This document shows positions 11,813 through 12,060 of a stretch of DNA of 12,060 nt, piece by piece. Origin of the DNA: Candidatus Magasanikiibacteriota bacterium (GTDB lineage Bacteria > Patescibacteriota > Patescibacteriia > Magasanikbacterales > 2-02-FULL-50-9b); the NCBI GenBank assembly GCA_026396555.1, contig JAPLWO010000073.1, positions 1 to 12,060 on the forward strand. Reading direction: 5' to 3'. The position numbers and the translations under genes are program-made. The notes below the pieces were generated by a model that saw only the letters and a program-made list of their open reading frames with translations, made no database searches and was not told the origin of the DNA. Numbering within the stretch: the first letter of the stretch is position 1; each line of letters starts with the position of its first letter.

Positions 11813-12060
11813 TTACCCCACCGCCGAACGAACGCCACAGAACGAATTCACAACCCTCGCATCGTTCCAAACCGCGCGCGCCTGACGAAAGTCCCGATTC
11901 CAGTACGAATACGGACCACCACCAGAAACCAAGAAACTTCCAATATCGTAATTGATAGAATTAATACCATCTCCAAAATCATCGATCGCAAGATTGTTTG
12001 TATGGAGCGTTGTTAAAAACAACGAATACCAGTCTTCTGGAGTAAGACCAATTTCTCCTT
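11813..12060 (-). CDS. Second DGR target protein, C-terminal fragment (runs off right edge)
   Basis: The minus-strand frame is open from the right edge to a TAA at 11813-11815, giving 81 complete codons of a longer protein. It reads GEIGLTPEDWYSLFLTTLHT, then NNLAIDDFGDGINS, then YDIGSFLVSGGGPYSYWNRD, ending CGVRSAVG. The W/N/GVR pattern at the end is typical of formylglycine-generating-enzyme-like C-type-lectin variable domains in DGR targets (family knowledge). VR2 covers residues up to the last one or two codons. A TTG at 12022 is in frame but the upstream residues look like real protein, so the start lies beyond the window. Any signal peptide or membrane anchor would be in the missing N-terminal part. 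Confidence 0.85.
   Translation of the reverse strand, partial: GEIGLTPEDWYSLFLTTLHTNNLAIDDFGDGINSINYDIGSFLVSGGGPYSYWNRDFRQARAVWNDARVVNSFCGVRSAVG
11821..11930 (-). repeat. DGR variable repeat VR2
   Basis: This is the diversified copy of TR2 at the 3' end of the second target gene. Relative to the template, Asn codons have become Phe (TTT, TTC), Arg (CGC) and Val (GTT twice), and GAT has become GGT. All of these are adenine substitutions. One GTT-to-GGT change is not. The fixed scaffold keeps PYSYWNR, WNDA and the terminal CGVRSA. Confidence 0.94.

Noticed and set aside
1..12060. CRISPR arrays, tRNA or rRNA genes
   Set aside because: No regularly spaced short repeats and no cloverleaf or rRNA signature sequences were seen.

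Overview
The window reads as a chromosomal segment of a Candidate Phyla Radiation (Patescibacteria) bacterium. The gene set points there: a DUF4012 protein, a membrane GT2 synthase, MreB, a small winged-helix protein and a PP2C-like/propeller membrane protein, packed with 4-base overlaps and mostly without Shine-Dalgarno sites. TGA is used as a stop codon (7225-7227, 5708-5710, 4290-4292, 2175-2177), which argues against the code-25 lineages (Gracilibacteria, Absconditabacteria).

The main discovery is diversity-generating retroelement (DGR) machinery at both ends. Left end (1-2010): the N-terminal 160 residues of a DGR reverse transcriptase (minus strand, running off the edge), a divergently oriented avd accessory gene (plus), a template repeat TR1 (881-1017, minus sense) and a target gene (1360-2010, minus) with variable repeat VR1 at its 3' end. 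TR1 and VR1 align without gaps over 137 bp with 17 mismatches, every one at a template adenine. Right end (11430-12060): a second, unrelated pair, TR2 (11430-11539) and VR2 (11821-11930). VR2 lies at the 3' end of another minus-strand target gene that runs off the right edge. Eleven of its 12 mismatches are at template adenines. No second RT or avd is visible, so both cassettes may be served by the left-hand RT.

Between the cassettes lies a housekeeping/envelope core. A six-gene minus-strand unit (8210 down to 2175) holds a winged-helix protein, a TsaB-like protein, a GT2 glycosyltransferase, a DUF4012 protein, MreB and a GT4 glycosyltransferase. The first five are joined by four ATGA overlaps, and the theme is cell-surface polymer synthesis and cell shape. 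Divergent from it is a PP2C-like/transmembrane/propeller gene (8285-10287), split by a -1 frame change exactly at a T TTT TTA heptamer. It ends 1 nt from the convergent rplL. The rplJ-rplL operon has a recognisable L10 leader, a terminator-like hairpin beside the rplJ start, and a sigma-70-type promoter about 35 bp from the end of TR2.

Together the window shows a core chromosomal region bracketed by two hypermutating target loci of the same orientation. Unusual points are the inverted avd whose 5' end overlaps the RT gene, an 11-C tract at the avd start, and the second template sitting against the ribosomal-protein promoter.
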